Assembly: GCF_031082405.1 (NCBI RefSeq)
Contig: NZ_JAVHJU010000004.1
Location: 248,001-312,000, forward strand
Length of the DNA: 64,000 nucleotides
DNA from: Amycolatopsis sp. A133
GTDB taxonomy: Bacteria; Actinomycetota; Actinomycetes; Mycobacteriales; Pseudonocardiaceae
Reading direction: 5' to 3'
Part shown: positions 27,836 to 36,787 of the stretch, piece after piece
Numbering within the stretch: the first letter of the stretch is position 1
How the letters are laid out: the number at the start of each line of letters is the position of its first letter
The notes under the pieces: generated by a model
Database searches by the model: none
Told to the model about the DNA's origin: nothing
Seen by the model: the letters and a program-made list of their open reading frames with translations, nothing else
Translations under genes and position numbers: made by a program

Positions 27836-30748
27836 TTACAGCGGGTGCACCGGGCCGTTGTGCGTCACGGCCCGCACGTTCGACGGCGCGCCGGCCGCCG
27901 CGGGCTGGACGAACCCGTTGATGTGCAGGGCCACCGCGCGGATCGAGCCCGCGTCGCCGCCGGCGGCGTCGACCACGGAGAACGTCCAGGTGCCGTCCGC
28001 TGCCGCGGCGGTCAGGCCGCCGGTCAGGGACTGCGCCGGCCGCCAGGTGCCGGTGAACGGCGCGTTGGCCGAGGTCACCGTGCTGAACGCCGCCGCCGCG
28101 TCGTCGGCGAAGACGACCTTGCACAGGTTCTTGCCCGAGCCGCCGTTGCGCTGGAACACCGTCGCCTTGGCGCCCGAAGGCGCGGTCAGCGTGCCGACCA
28201 GGTCACCGACGTACGAGTGGTTCAGACCCACCGTCGTCGACGTGGCGTCGGTGCTGCAGGTGGTGCCGTCCACGGAGAACGCCACCTTGGACGCGCGGCC
28301 GACCCCGGTGACCGGGATGGTCACCGACGCCCCGACCGGGCTGTTGTCCGGGATCGCCACCGGCGCGCCGGTGTAGGCGAAGTCCTGCGCGACCGGCGAC
28401 GGGGTGCCGACCGGGAGCGAGAACGTCGACGTCGTCGGCGAGTGCGAACCGGCGAAGGTGACGCGGGCGTTCAGCACCACCGGCGCGCCGAGCTGCTGGC
28501 TCGCCGGGACGGTGATGGTGAAGTCGTTCACGCCGGTCTGTCCCGGGCTGATGGTGCCGTAGGACTTCGACCGGGGCGCCACCGTGACCCCCGGGGTCGG
28601 GCTGGTGAGCACGACGCTGGTGGACACCGCGGTGCCGTCACCGTCGTTGGTCACCGGCAGCGTCACCTTGGCGGTGTCGCCCGGGTCGAGCGCCGAGCCG
28701 CCGTCGGCCGGGGTGACCGTCGGCTGCTTGGCCACCGCGAGGGGCTGCGGGCTGGCGCCGGTGTAGGCCAGCACCTTGTCCGCGAGGATGACGCCGGCCC
28801 CGGTGAAGTTGTCGCGGCCCGGGGTCTCGATGTCGATCGCGGTGTTGATCAGCGCTTCCCGCACCTCCGCGGGCGGCAGGCCGGGGTTGCCGGACAGCAC
28901 GAGCGCGGCGATCGCGGCCGCGTGCGGCGCGGCGGCCGAGGTGCCGAAGAACGGGTTGAACCCGGTCACGCTCGTGGTGACGCCGTCGGCCGCGGTGATC
29001 TCCGGCTTGTTCCGGACCTCGCCGCCGGTCGACGACACGTTGCCCGGGGTGATCGGCGTGCCGTCGGCCTCGTAGAACACCCGCCGCGGGCCGTCGGAGG
29101 TGAACCGCTCGGCCTTGGTGGCGCCGCTGAACGAGCCCGGGTACGGGCCCGCCGGGTTGGCCGGGTCGCCCGGTTCCAGGGCCCGGCCGAACGCCTTGGC
29201 CGCCGGGGCGGCCGCGACGCTGACGGCGTCACGCGCGGCCGAGTGGCCGACCGTCACGCCCGGGGTGTTGTAGGCCTTGAGCCCGTCGGCCGAGTCGGAG
29301 AACCGGCCGCGCAACGCCGAAAGCGACAGGTAGCGGTTCTGGCCGGAGAACTTCACGACGGCCAGGCGCAGCCCGGTGCCGCCGAAGGCCGGCGTCTGCA
29401 GGATCTCGTACGGGTCCTGCGTGCCGTCCTGGACGTTCTGGCTGAAGCTGACCACGCCGCCCGCGGAGTTGAGCAGGTAGAGGTCGTAGTCGTTGGCGGA
29501 CGCGCCGATCGGGTCCGACCAGTGCAGCGTCACCGGGACGCCGGCCGAGGACGCGTTCGAGATGGGCTCGTAGATCTGGGTGCCCGCCGCGCCGGCGAAG
29601 TTGTGCGCGGTGCCGGCGAACTTGCCGACCGACTTGCCCGAGTCGACGAAGTCGCCTTCCCAGTGCGCGGCGGTGCCGCTGGCGACGTTGCCCTCGTTGC
29701 CCGCCGAGGAGAAGTACAGCGCGCCGTCGGCGGTCACGTCGTTCACGGCCTGGGCGATGATCCAGTCCTGGAACGGCGATTCCTTGAAGTAGATGACGTC
29801 GTCGACGATGACGTCGCAGTGCGACTCGAAGCGCAGCTTGCGGATGTTGTCCGCGAAGCTGGCGTCCGAGTTGAACGCCGACGCGAAGCCGAGCGCGGCG
29901 CGGGGCGCGAGGTCGTGGAGGATCTCGAGCATCGCGGTGCCCTCGTCGCCGTCGCCCTCCTGGCCGGCGATGACGTCGACGTCCGGCAGCTCGCCCTTGG
30001 CCTGCGAAGCGGCCAGGGAGTCGACGCCGTCGGACAGCGCGCACGCCTTGACGCCGACGCCGGTGACGCCGAACTGCTGGCGGGCGAGGTCGGCGTTGTG
30101 CGCGCGGTCGCCTTCGCTGACCAGCGGCGCGGCCGCGGCGGCCGCACTGCGCTGGGACTTCGCGCTGACGGCCTTCTGCAGCTCCCCGGCGATGCGGTCG
30201 GCCTTCTGCTGCTTGGTTTCGGTCTTGCCCGGCGTCGTCGCCGGCGTGGCCAGTTCCCGGGCGGTCATCGCCTGGTCGGCCTGCTCGACCCGCTTGACGT
30301 CGCCGCGGGCGGCGATCTCGCCGACCTTGGCCAGCGGCACTTCGGCGCGGACGCTGCCGTAGCGGTCGGACACCGCGCGGATGCCCGCACCGGCCTTGGC
30401 GAGCCCGGCGAGGAGGTCCGGTGAGACCTTGCTCGCGCGGATGTCGACCAGGACGGTCCCGGTCGCGGAAACGGTGGCCCCAGCCTGCAAACTGTTCAGC
30501 TGCTTCCCCACGCCCTTGGCGGCGACGAGCAGCTTGCTGTCCACTTTGGACTCGGCGGCGGTGCGGCCCGCCTTGACCGCCTGCAGGGCGGCGATCTGCT
30601 GTTGCGCGGTTTCGCTGAACGCGTCCGGTGCGGACGCGGTGGCGGCCCCCGCTGCGGGCGGGGACACCAGGCCGAGCGCGGCGAGCAGAGCCGCGGCCCC
30701 GGCGGTGAACACAGTGGATCTCGATCTTGTGGAACGGGTACGACGCAC
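27836..30748 (-). CDS. Secreted S8 (subtilisin-like) peptidase with C-terminal P domain; Glu at the His position
   Basis: 970 residues from GTG 30748, which has GGAGG six bases upstream; GTG 30787 is a weaker choice. A signal peptide (Arg-rich start, hydrophobic core, cut near PAAGA) is followed by a long pro-region, the peptidase domain, a CARDB-like beta domain and a proprotein-convertase P domain at the end. The aspartate motif is SDGVD (D240), the oxyanion Asn is in SSAGNEG (N351) and the nucleophile in FFGTSAAAPH (S604). Where subtilases have HGT the sequence is DEGTAM, giving E269. An Asp-Glu-Ser arrangement recalls sedolisins but in an S8 chain. Exported and probably calcium-bound; substrate unknown. 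It is a single-gene unit with its own terminator. Confidence 0.88.
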   Translation of the reverse strand: MRRTRSTRSRSTVFTAGAAALLAALGLVSPPAAGAATASAPDAFSETAQQQIAALQAVKAGRTAAESKVDSKLLVAAKGVGKQLNSLQAGATVSATGTVLVDIRASKVSPDLLAGLAKAGAGIRAVSDRYGSVRAEVPLAKVGEIAARGDVKRVEQADQAMTARELATPATTPGKTETKQQKADRIAGELQKAVSAKSQRSAAAAAAPLVSEGDRAHNADLARQQFGVTGVGVKACALSDGVDSLAASQAKGELPDVDVIAGQEGDGDEGTAMLEILHDLAPRAALGFASAFNSDASFADNIRKLRFESHCDVIVDDVIYFKESPFQDWIIAQAVNDVTADGALYFSSAGNEGNVASGTAAHWEGDFVDSGKSVGKFAGTAHNFAGAAGTQIYEPISNASSAGVPVTLHWSDPIGASANDYDLYLLNSAGGVVSFSQNVQDGTQDPYEILQTPAFGGTGLRLAVVKFSGQNRYLSLSALRGRFSDSADGLKAYNTPGVTVGHSAARDAVSVAAAPAAKAFGRALEPGDPANPAGPYPGSFSGATKAERFTSDGPRRVFYEADGTPITPGNVSSTGGEVRNKPEITAADGVTTSVTGFNPFFGTSAAAPHAAAIAALVLSGNPGLPPAEVREALINTAIDIETPGRDNFTGAGVILADKVLAYTGASPQPLAVAKQPTVTPADGGSALDPGDTAKVTLPVTNDGDGTAVSTSVVLTSPTPGVTVAPRSKSYGTISPGQTGVNDFTITVPASQQLGAPVVLNARVTFAGSHSPTTSTFSLPVGTPSPVAQDFAYTGAPVAIPDNSPVGASVTIPVTGVGRASKVAFSVDGTTCSTDATSTTVGLNHSYVGDLVGTLTAPSGAKATVFQRNGGSGKNLCKVVFADDAAAAFSTVTSANAPFTGTWRPAQSLTGGLTAAAADGTWTFSVVDAAGGDAGSIRAVALHINGFVQPAAAGAPSNVRAVTHNGPVHPL

Positions 30749-31176
30749 GGGCGCCCTCCGAATCTCCAGGCGCGTGCCCCGACTCACGCTGACCTACGCC
30801 GGTGATCACCGGCTGGACCCAGCTAAGTACCGGTAGTTCTCCGTAAACATCAGCCGTTCGAGTGACAAAGGACGGATAATTTCCCGAATAGGCCGGATGA
30901 CGTAGGCCAGTCAGCGCAGCGGCGAACCGGTCACCGGACACGCACCGGACAAGTGATCGTCCCACCGCCGGCCGCAAGGGTGACCACGGACTGGGATGTC
31001 CACATGCAACTCGCCGGAGGCGTGCAACCGGCGGAACCACGGGGAAAGTCCGTTACCGCGCGAGGCGGCGCGGCGAGCGGGCGAGTTACGCCTCCGATCA
31101 CGCGAGACACGGGCCGCCGAGTACGCGAGCCGTCCGTCCAGGTACGCGAGTTCGCTGGTCCGGCCACCCCGGCGTC
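30749..31176. other. 428-base gap holding a decayed repeat array
   Basis: No supported gene. A 78-codon minus-strand frame (30931-31167) has no family resemblance and low-complexity composition. CGCGAG motifs at 31101, 31124 and 31145, with a GCGAG at 31081, are spaced 20-23 bases apart; read on the minus strand the units (CTCGCGTGATCGGAGG) match the 21-bp array near 20.1 kb. The left part, 30788-30900, is somewhat AT-richer and is probably the subtilase promoter. Confidence 0.55.
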
Positions 31177-32748
31177 TCAGAGCACGAACGAATCGGACCA
31201 CGGCTGCGCGGCCCGCCCGGACAGGGCGTCCAGCAGCGTCACCGCCTGCTTGTCGGTCAGCGAAGCCACGAAGTCGACGACGGCCCGCCCGCGGGCCAGG
31301 CCGCGCACCGCATCCGCGCCCGTCACCGGCTCCCCCGTGGCCCCCACCAGCAGTTCCGGCGCCGAGCGCGCCAGCTCGGTGTACTCGGCACCGGCCAGCT
31401 CGACGAGGTCGTGCAGCCGGCGCGGCAGCCGGGACACCTCGTCGCGGTCGAGCAGCCACGCGTCGAGGGCGTCGACCAGGCTCGTCACCACCCCGGCCTG
31501 GCCGCGCTGGTGCAGCGCGAGGTCGGGGCGCAGCAGCACGAACCGGCGGTGCACGAACTTGAGCACCTGCACCTCGTGCCACTGGGCGGGCCGCAGCGAG
31601 ACGTGGCCGGCGCGGGTGGACGGCGAGGCCAGCAGGAACACCCCGTCCACCAGCCGGGCGGTCCAGTTCGCGGAGAACGCCGCCGTCGTCTGCTCCGCCT
31701 CGATCGAGCCGTCGAACTCGCCGGCGAGCAGGCCGTCGACCAGCTCCGCGCGGACCCGCGCGACAGCCGCGGCGAACGCGTCGTCGTCGACGATCCACGC
31801 GTCCTTGGCGTGCATGCGGCGGCGCAGGCGTTCCAGCGACCGGCCCGGGCGGCGCAGCTGGACGTGCAGCGTCTCGTCGTCCAGCGAGGCCAGCTCGGCC
31901 GCGTGCTCGAGCCACTCCCCCAGCTCCGCGGCGACCGGCGCGTGCTGCAGCACCCCGATGCGGTGGAAGTCCTGCAGGTCGTGGATGGCGTAGGCGATGT
32001 CGTCGGCGGTGTCCATCACGGACGCTTCGACGGTCTGCTGCCAGCCTTCGACGCGGCCCGCGAACGCCGCGCGGGCCTGCTCGAAGTCGTCGAGTTCGGT
32101 GGCGTAGGCGGAAAACTTGCCCGCGCCGGTGCCCGGCAGGCCGCCCGGCTCCCCGGCCCCGCGGGGCGGCACGGCCATCTCCGACGGGTGCGGCGAGGGG
32201 TGGTGCAGCCGCAGCCACGGGTACTTGAGGACGGCGGCGCGCACCGCGGCGGTCAGGTCGAGCCCGATCGCCTCCGGCCCGCGCACGTCGGTGGTGGTGA
32301 TGATCCGGAACGTCTGCGCGTTGCCCTCGAAGCCGTCGGCGAGGCCGAAGCGGTGCCGGGCGATGCGGTCGAGCGTCTGCTCCCCGAGGTGCCCGAACGG
32401 CGGGTGCCCGAGGTCGTGGGCGAGCGCGGCGGCCTCGGCGACGTCGGGGTCGCAGCCGCCCAGCTTGTCGGCCAGCCCGGCGTCGGGCCCGGCGGTGATC
32501 CGCTCGGCGACGGCGCGCGCGACCTGCGCGACCTTCAGGCTGTGGGTGAGCCGGTTGTGCAGCAGCCCGGCGCCGCCGGCGCTGACCACCTGCGTGACGC
32601 CGCCGAGCCGCGCGAAGAACGGCGACGCCGCGATCCGGTCGCGGTCGATCCGGAACGGGCTGGTCGCCAGGTCGGTGAACCCGCCGACGTTCGCCACGGG
32701 GTCGCGCCGGGCCGCCCGCGGGTCGGGGTGTTCGCTGGCCTGATCCAT
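31177..32748 (-). CDS. dgt: dGTPase-like HD-domain deoxynucleoside triphosphate triphosphohydrolase
   Basis: 523 residues from ATG 32748 (AGGG eight bases upstream; the in-frame GTG at 32754 is too close to it). HD metal residues: H69 in NRLTHSLKV, H111-D112 in AHDLGHPPFGH, and Asp in VMDTADDIAYAIHD. EGNAQTFRI is the family's substrate-loop signature. It converts dNTPs to deoxynucleosides and triphosphate, which balances pools and can restrict phage. Divergent from the PASTA lipoprotein. Confidence 0.92.
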   Translation of the reverse strand: MDQASEHPDPRAARRDPVANVGGFTDLATSPFRIDRDRIAASPFFARLGGVTQVVSAGGAGLLHNRLTHSLKVAQVARAVAERITAGPDAGLADKLGGCDPDVAEAAALAHDLGHPPFGHLGEQTLDRIARHRFGLADGFEGNAQTFRIITTTDVRGPEAIGLDLTAAVRAAVLKYPWLRLHHPSPHPSEMAVPPRGAGEPGGLPGTGAGKFSAYATELDDFEQARAAFAGRVEGWQQTVEASVMDTADDIAYAIHDLQDFHRIGVLQHAPVAAELGEWLEHAAELASLDDETLHVQLRRPGRSLERLRRRMHAKDAWIVDDDAFAAAVARVRAELVDGLLAGEFDGSIEAEQTTAAFSANWTARLVDGVFLLASPSTRAGHVSLRPAQWHEVQVLKFVHRRFVLLRPDLALHQRGQAGVVTSLVDALDAWLLDRDEVSRLPRRLHDLVELAGAEYTELARSAPELLVGATGEPVTGADAVRGLARGRAVVDFVASLTDKQAVTLLDALSGRAAQPWSDSFVL

Positions 32749-32810
32749 GCGCACGACCCTATCCGGAGGTTCACCTGAACGGCGGGCAGGCGCCGGGGTA
32801 CCCCGGGGGC

Positions 32811-33176
32811 ATGTCCCGACGCACGCTCACGGCCCTCGCGGTCCTCGCCTTCGCCCCGGTCGCCTGCGGCACCCAGCCCGCCGAGCCGGGCACGACGACG
32901 GTGGTCACCACCTCGGCGTCGGCCTCGACGTCGGCCTCGGCTCCCGCGAAGCTGATCAAGGTCCCGGACGTCTCCGGCATGAACCACCAGGACGCCCAGG
33001 ACGCGATGCAGCGGGCCGGGCTCTACAACCTGCGCGAGGTCGACGGCACCGGCCAGGGCCGCGCGCTGGTCGTCGACCGCAACTGGCGTCAGACGGGCCA
33101 GGACCCGGCACCCGGCACGGAGGTCCCGGCTGACGCGGTGATCACCCTGACCGCGGTCAAGTACGACGACCGCTGA
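32811..33176 (+). CDS. Small exported PASTA-domain protein, possible lipoprotein
   Basis: 121 residues. A short basic start and hydrophobic stretch lead to APVAC-G (Cys at about 20), which only loosely fits a lipobox since Pro is at -3. A Ser/Thr/Ala-rich spacer of some 25 residues is followed by one PASTA domain (IKVPDVSGMNHQDAQDAMQ ... PGTEV). PASTA domains bind peptidoglycan fragments or serve as spacers. No kinase domain is attached. Likely an envelope protein of unknown role. Confidence 0.75.
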   Translation: MSRRTLTALAVLAFAPVACGTQPAEPGTTTVVTTSASASTSASAPAKLIKVPDVSGMNHQDAQDAMQRAGLYNLREVDGTGQGRALVVDRNWRQTGQDPAPGTEVPADAVITLTAVKYDDR

Positions 33177-33188
33177 CCCCCAACCCCG

Positions 33189-33248
33189 AGCTTTCACGTG
33201 AAAGCTACCCGGAGCGCTCACTCCGGATCACTTTCGTCGGGAAAGTGA
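33189..33248. terminator. Three consecutive hairpins between convergent genes
   Basis: AGCTTTCACGTGAAAGCT (33189-33206) is an 18-bp perfect palindrome; CCGGAG/CTCCGG (33209-33214 and 33221-33226) and TCACTTTC/GAAAGTGA (33228-33235 and 33241-33248) follow. They sit between the PASTA gene and the convergent SRPBCC gene and probably stop both. The first and third share the CTTTC/GAAAG arms. Confidence 0.65.
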
Positions 33249-33277
33249 CGGCGTCGCTTTCCGGCGATCACGGGTGA

Positions 33278-33916
33278 TCAGGACTCCGGCTGGGCGGTGT
33301 AGGCGGCCAGGCAGCGGCCGGCCTGCGCGCGGGCCACGGCCTCGTCCTCGCCGCCGGCGACGTGCGCCTCGTACCAGGCCTCTCCCGCCTTCGTCACGAA
33401 CTCGACGCCTTCCGGCGACGCCATCCAGGCCATCGCCTCCTGCGGGTCGACGACGTACCCGGGGCCGGCCGCGAGGTGGCGGACCAGGGCGGTGAGCGCC
33501 ATGTCCCAGCCGATGCCGACCGCGCCGGGGCCGAACTGGTCCCAGTGGTCGTCGACGTGCGCGACGTGCTCCAGCTCGAACCGCGTGCCATCGCCTTCGG
33601 GCGTCAGCCGGACCTCGATCCAGCTGACGCCGCCGTGCATCTCCCACGTCGCGGCGAAGCTCTTCGGCGGGTCGCAGCGCTCGACCGTGCCGCCCGCGTT
33701 GCCCTCCAGCTGGTACTTCCCGCCGACGCGCAGCTCACCGGACACCGGCAGGAACCAGCGCGGGATGCGCTCGGCGCTGGTCACCGCGTCCCACATGTCG
33801 TCGACGTCGGTGTCGTAGACCTGGCTGATGGTCATCACGCGCGCCTCCCCCGCCTCGAGCACGCGCCGGCCGACCGTCCGGCGGACGGCGCTGATCTGGT
33901 GACTGACGTCGATCAC
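33278..33916 (-). CDS. SRPBCC (AHSA1/START-like) domain protein
   Basis: 212 residues from GTG 33916, overlapping the ArsR stop as GTGA and preceded by GGAGAAAG. The helix-grip fold motif VYDTDVDDMWDAVTSAERIPRWFLPVSG is at about 33-60; GGTVERCDPPKSFAATWE and WIEVRLTPEGDGTRFELEH follow, typical of activator-of-Hsp90-like proteins. A C-terminal extension past the usual 150 residues is present. The ArsR-SRPBCC pair is a common actinobacterial arrangement of unknown ligand. Confidence 0.88.
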   Translation of the reverse strand: MIDVSHQISAVRRTVGRRVLEAGEARVMTISQVYDTDVDDMWDAVTSAERIPRWFLPVSGELRVGGKYQLEGNAGGTVERCDPPKSFAATWEMHGGVSWIEVRLTPEGDGTRFELEHVAHVDDHWDQFGPGAVGIGWDMALTALVRHLAAGPGYVVDPQEAMAWMASPEGVEFVTKAGEAWYEAHVAGGEDEAVARAQAGRCLAAYTAQPES

Positions 33917-34260
33917 GAACTTTCTCCTTCGGTGAGGCGCCGGGCACGTTTGCCGCGGGCGATTTCGGTGGCCAGCGCGTCCAGTGGCGGCGTCCAGTGC
34001 CGGCGGAACCGGTCGAGCCAGACGTCGACGTCACGCAGCGGGGCGTGCCCGACCGCGTACAGCCGCCGCGTCCCGTCCTGGCGGACGACCGCGAAGCCGT
34101 TCTCCCGCAACACCTTCAGGTGCTGGGAGACGGCCGGCTGCGAGATGCCGAACTCGGCCCGGATCACCTCGGTCACCGCGCCGGCGGCTCGTTCGCCGTC
34201 GGCCAGCAGCTCGAGGATCCGGCGGCGGACCGGGTCGCCGAGGACGTCGAACGCGTGCAC
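33913..34260 (-). CDS. ArsR-family transcriptional regulator
   Basis: 115 residues, winged helix. ILELLADGERAAGAV and ISQPAVSQHLKVLRENGFAV form the DNA-binding part, followed by the wing RQDGTRRLYAVG. The ELCVCDL metal motif is missing, so it is not a metal sensor of the classic type. It shares an operon with the SRPBCC gene and has a perfect palindrome just upstream, consistent with self-repression. Confidence 0.9.
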   Translation of the reverse strand: MHAFDVLGDPVRRRILELLADGERAAGAVTEVIRAEFGISQPAVSQHLKVLRENGFAVVRQDGTRRLYAVGHAPLRDVDVWLDRFRRHWTPPLDALATEIARGKRARRLTEGESS

Positions 34261-34279
34261 CCCGCCAAGCTACAAGCAG

Positions 34280-34295
34280 TGACTTATATAAGTCA
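34280..34295 (-). promoter_or_regulatory. Perfect 16-bp palindrome TGACTTATATAAGTCA, ArsR operator
   Basis: Lies 19 bases upstream of the ArsR start, in strongly AT-rich sequence. Size and symmetry fit the ArsR-family operators (a 12-2-12-like core). The TATATA centre could also be the -10 region, so binding would block RNA polymerase. Confidence 0.7.
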
Positions 34296-34387
34296 ACACT
34301 GAAACTATTACTCCGATGTGGGTAAGCCCCGGTGAACATCAGCCGACATCGGTTCCGCTCCGCCGCACGACCCGCGACGATCGGGCC

Positions 34388-36055
34388 GTGCAGTCGCCAC
34401 CCGCGGTCCGCTTCGCCTTCCAGCCGCTGTACAGCCTCCACACCGGAGGCGTCGTGGCGCACGAAGCGCTGGCCAGGCCCGGCCGCGGAACCGTCCCCGA
34501 GCTGCTCGCGCAGGCGCGCCGCGACGGCAGGCTCGCCGAGGCCGACCTCGGGCTCGCGGTCGCCGCCGTCCGGCAGGACGCCGGAAACCCCACGTCGCTC
34601 CCCCTGCACCTGAACCTCTCCGCCCGCACCCTGGCCGCGCCGCAGGCGATGTTCGACGACCTCCTCGAGGAGCTCGGCCACGCGGGCCGGCGCACCCGCG
34701 ACGTCGTCCTGGAAATCGGGCCGCCCTTCGCGCCGCTGCCCGCCGGCCGCGCGCTCGCCGGGATGCGGGAGCTCACCGAGCTCGGCTTCCGGGTCGCGCT
34801 CGACGGCCTCGGCCGCGGCGACCTGCCGCTGGGCCTGCTCGTCGAGGCGCCGATCGACCTGGTGAAGCTCGACCGCACCGTGCTGCGCGGGCTGCCGGAC
34901 GAGCCGGCGCCGGTCGCCGTCGTCGAGGCGCTGCTGCACTACACGAACCGCACCGGCACCCGGCTCGTCGCGACCGGCGTGGAGACCGGCGAGCAGCTCG
35001 ACGCCGTCCGCGGCCTCGGTGTCCGGATCGCGCAGGGGCACCTCCTCGCGCCGCCGACCGCGGCCGGTCCCGCGCCGGCCCTGCTGACGCGCGGCCGTCC
35101 CGCGACCGGGGCACCGGCCCCGTGCGTCGGCGACTTCCTCCGCCCGGCCACGACGTTGCCGGAATCCGCGACGTGCGACGAGGTCCGCGCGGTGCTCGCG
35201 GCGGCGGACGCGCCGTCGGGGGTGGTCGGGGTGGACGAGCTGAACCGGCCGCGCTGGTCGGTCGACCGGACCCGGTTCCTGGTCGCGGTCACCGGCCCGT
35301 ACGGGCACGCGCTGCACGCGAAGCGCCCGGCCGCCCGGCTCGCCGACACCCCGCACACGATCGAGGCCCGCGCCGGCGCGATGGAGTTCCTGGAGCTGGT
35401 CACCGACGCGGACTGGGCCCGCACCGGCGACGACGTGGTGGTGGTCGACGAGCTCGGCCGCTGCCTCGGCGTGGTGCTGGTGACCGAGGTGGTCCGCGGC
35501 GTGGCCGAGGCGAAGGTCGAGGCGGCCGCGGCGCTGAACCCGCTGACGCGGTTGCCGGGCAGCGACACGATCGCCCGCGACGTCGCCCGCCGCATCACGA
35601 TCGGCGAACCGTTCGTGGCGGCGTGGCTGGACATCGACGGTTTCAAGGCGATCAACGACACGGCGGGCTTCGCGGCGGGCGACAACCTGATCCGCGAGCT
35701 GGGCGCGGCGCTGACGGAGCTGTCCGGCGGCCTGCGCCGGATGCGCGTGAGCCACGTGGGCGGCGACGACTTCCTGGTGGTCTGCGACGTCGACGAGATC
35801 GCCACGGTGGCGGGGGCGCTGCTGGACCGCGGGTGGTCGGCCGAGGGCCTGCCGGTGACGGTGTCACTGGCGACGCTGGTGTGCGCGAGCGGCGCAATCG
35901 GCTCGTACCAGGAGGTTTCGCGGCTGCTGGCACCGTTGAAGAAGCGCGCGAAGGCGGTGCCGGGGTCGAGCTGGGTGCTGAGCCGCCCGGGTTCGGAGCG
36001 AGTCGAAGTGCTGCGGGGCATCGGAACCCGGGGCTTGCAGGCGGCCGCGGGTTAG
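34388..36055 (+). CDS. EAL - CBS-like - GGDEF protein
   Basis: 555 residues from GTG 34388; ATG 34316 is in frame but lies close to the ArsR operator and has no ribosome site. The order is reversed from usual: an EAL domain first (FAFQPLYSL, HEALARP, LHLNLSA, VVLEIG, KLDRTVL, ATGVETGEQ), then a middle region with CBS-like VVVVDELGRCLGVVL, then a GGDEF domain with GGDDF. Most EAL residues are kept, but the second Asp of DDFG is Gly (LDGLG). The GGDDF site and KAINDTAGFAAGDNL look competent for diguanylate cyclase activity. No membrane helix. The role is c-di-GMP turnover. Confidence 0.87.
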   Translation: MQSPPAVRFAFQPLYSLHTGGVVAHEALARPGRGTVPELLAQARRDGRLAEADLGLAVAAVRQDAGNPTSLPLHLNLSARTLAAPQAMFDDLLEELGHAGRRTRDVVLEIGPPFAPLPAGRALAGMRELTELGFRVALDGLGRGDLPLGLLVEAPIDLVKLDRTVLRGLPDEPAPVAVVEALLHYTNRTGTRLVATGVETGEQLDAVRGLGVRIAQGHLLAPPTAAGPAPALLTRGRPATGAPAPCVGDFLRPATTLPESATCDEVRAVLAAADAPSGVVGVDELNRPRWSVDRTRFLVAVTGPYGHALHAKRPAARLADTPHTIEARAGAMEFLELVTDADWARTGDDVVVVDELGRCLGVVLVTEVVRGVAEAKVEAAAALNPLTRLPGSDTIARDVARRITIGEPFVAAWLDIDGFKAINDTAGFAAGDNLIRELGAALTELSGGLRRMRVSHVGGDDFLVVCDVDEIATVAGALLDRGWSAEGLPVTVSLATLVCASGAIGSYQEVSRLLAPLKKRAKAVPGSSWVLSRPGSERVEVLRGIGTRGLQAAAG

Positions 36056-36113
36056 CGGACGCCGCGGCCGCCCGCACCACGTCAGCAGGGCCCGCGCCGT
36101 CGGGAGCCGGTGC

Positions 36114-36749
36114 TCACTGCCAGTCGAGGGTCAGCTGGGCCTGGATCGCCATCGCCGCCCAGCTCACGTAGTCCTCGTGCGCCCAGCCGCACACCTCCGT
36201 CAGGTGGTCGTACGCCTCGTGCGACATGACCAGCCCGATCGCGTCCGCCAAGCGGCCGGCCTCCGCGCCCTCCGGTGCCAGCCCCGCCGCGCGGAGCCGG
36301 GCCGTGATCTCCGTGCGGCGGGCCACCGCCTGCTCCGCGCGGACCGCCGCCACCGCCGGGTCGGCCGCCGCCGCCGTGGTGAACGCGCGCCAGATCGGCA
36401 ACGACCTGCGTACTCCCGTCGCCACCCGGGACACCACCGACGGCAGATCCGCCGGGCCGGCCGGGCCCGCCAGGGCGTCCAGGTTCATCGCGTCCGGGTC
36501 GCCCGCGAAGCCGGCGCGGAACGCGGCGATCAGCAGCTGCGGCTTGCGGCCCGTCTGCGTCACCGTCTCCAGGCTCACCCCCGCCTCCGCGGCGATCTGC
36601 CGCATGCTCGTGCCCGCATAACCACGCGAGGCGAACAGCTTCCCGGCCGTTGCCACCACGTGGGCCCGGGTGCGCCGGGCGCGGGCCTCGCGCACCGGCG
36701 ACTCGTAACGGCGCCGCGCGTCCTCGGAATCCGGTATCGTCATCGTCAT
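36114..36749 (-). CDS. TetR-family transcriptional regulator
   Basis: 211 residues from ATG 36749 (ATG 36743 possible). The HTH is in the first 75 residues: HVVATAGKLFASRGYAGTSMRQIAAEAGVSLETVTQ. The ligand domain is all-alpha with no clear family. No ribosome site precedes the start, which suggests a leaderless message. Divergent from the glycosyltransferase over a short gap that carries a palindrome. Confidence 0.88.
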   Translation of the reverse strand: MTMTIPDSEDARRRYESPVREARARRTRAHVVATAGKLFASRGYAGTSMRQIAAEAGVSLETVTQTGRKPQLLIAAFRAGFAGDPDAMNLDALAGPAGPADLPSVVSRVATGVRRSLPIWRAFTTAAAADPAVAAVRAEQAVARRTEITARLRAAGLAPEGAEAGRLADAIGLVMSHEAYDHLTEVCGWAHEDYVSWAAMAIQAQLTLDWQ

Positions 36750-36753
36750 TGGA

Positions 36754-36768
36754 TAGTACAGTGTATCG
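36754..36768 (+). promoter_or_regulatory. TetR-type operator around TACA-G-TGTA
   Basis: TACAGTGTA (36757-36765) is a perfect odd palindrome in AT-rich sequence (GATAGTACAGTGTATC), a few bases from the tetR start and 20 bases from the glycosyltransferase start. The core is common to TetR operators. Likely controls both directions. Confidence 0.55.
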
Positions 36769-36787
36769 GTCAATGAAGGGACGTGCC

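Noticed and set aside
27071..30424. Plus-strand open frame of 1117 codons opposite acVLRF1 and the subtilase
   Set aside because: It spans two genes and a terminator on the other strand and shows no domain.
30931..31167. 78-codon minus-strand frame in the gap after the subtilase
   Set aside because: Overlaps the decayed repeat array, no ribosome site, no family resemblance.
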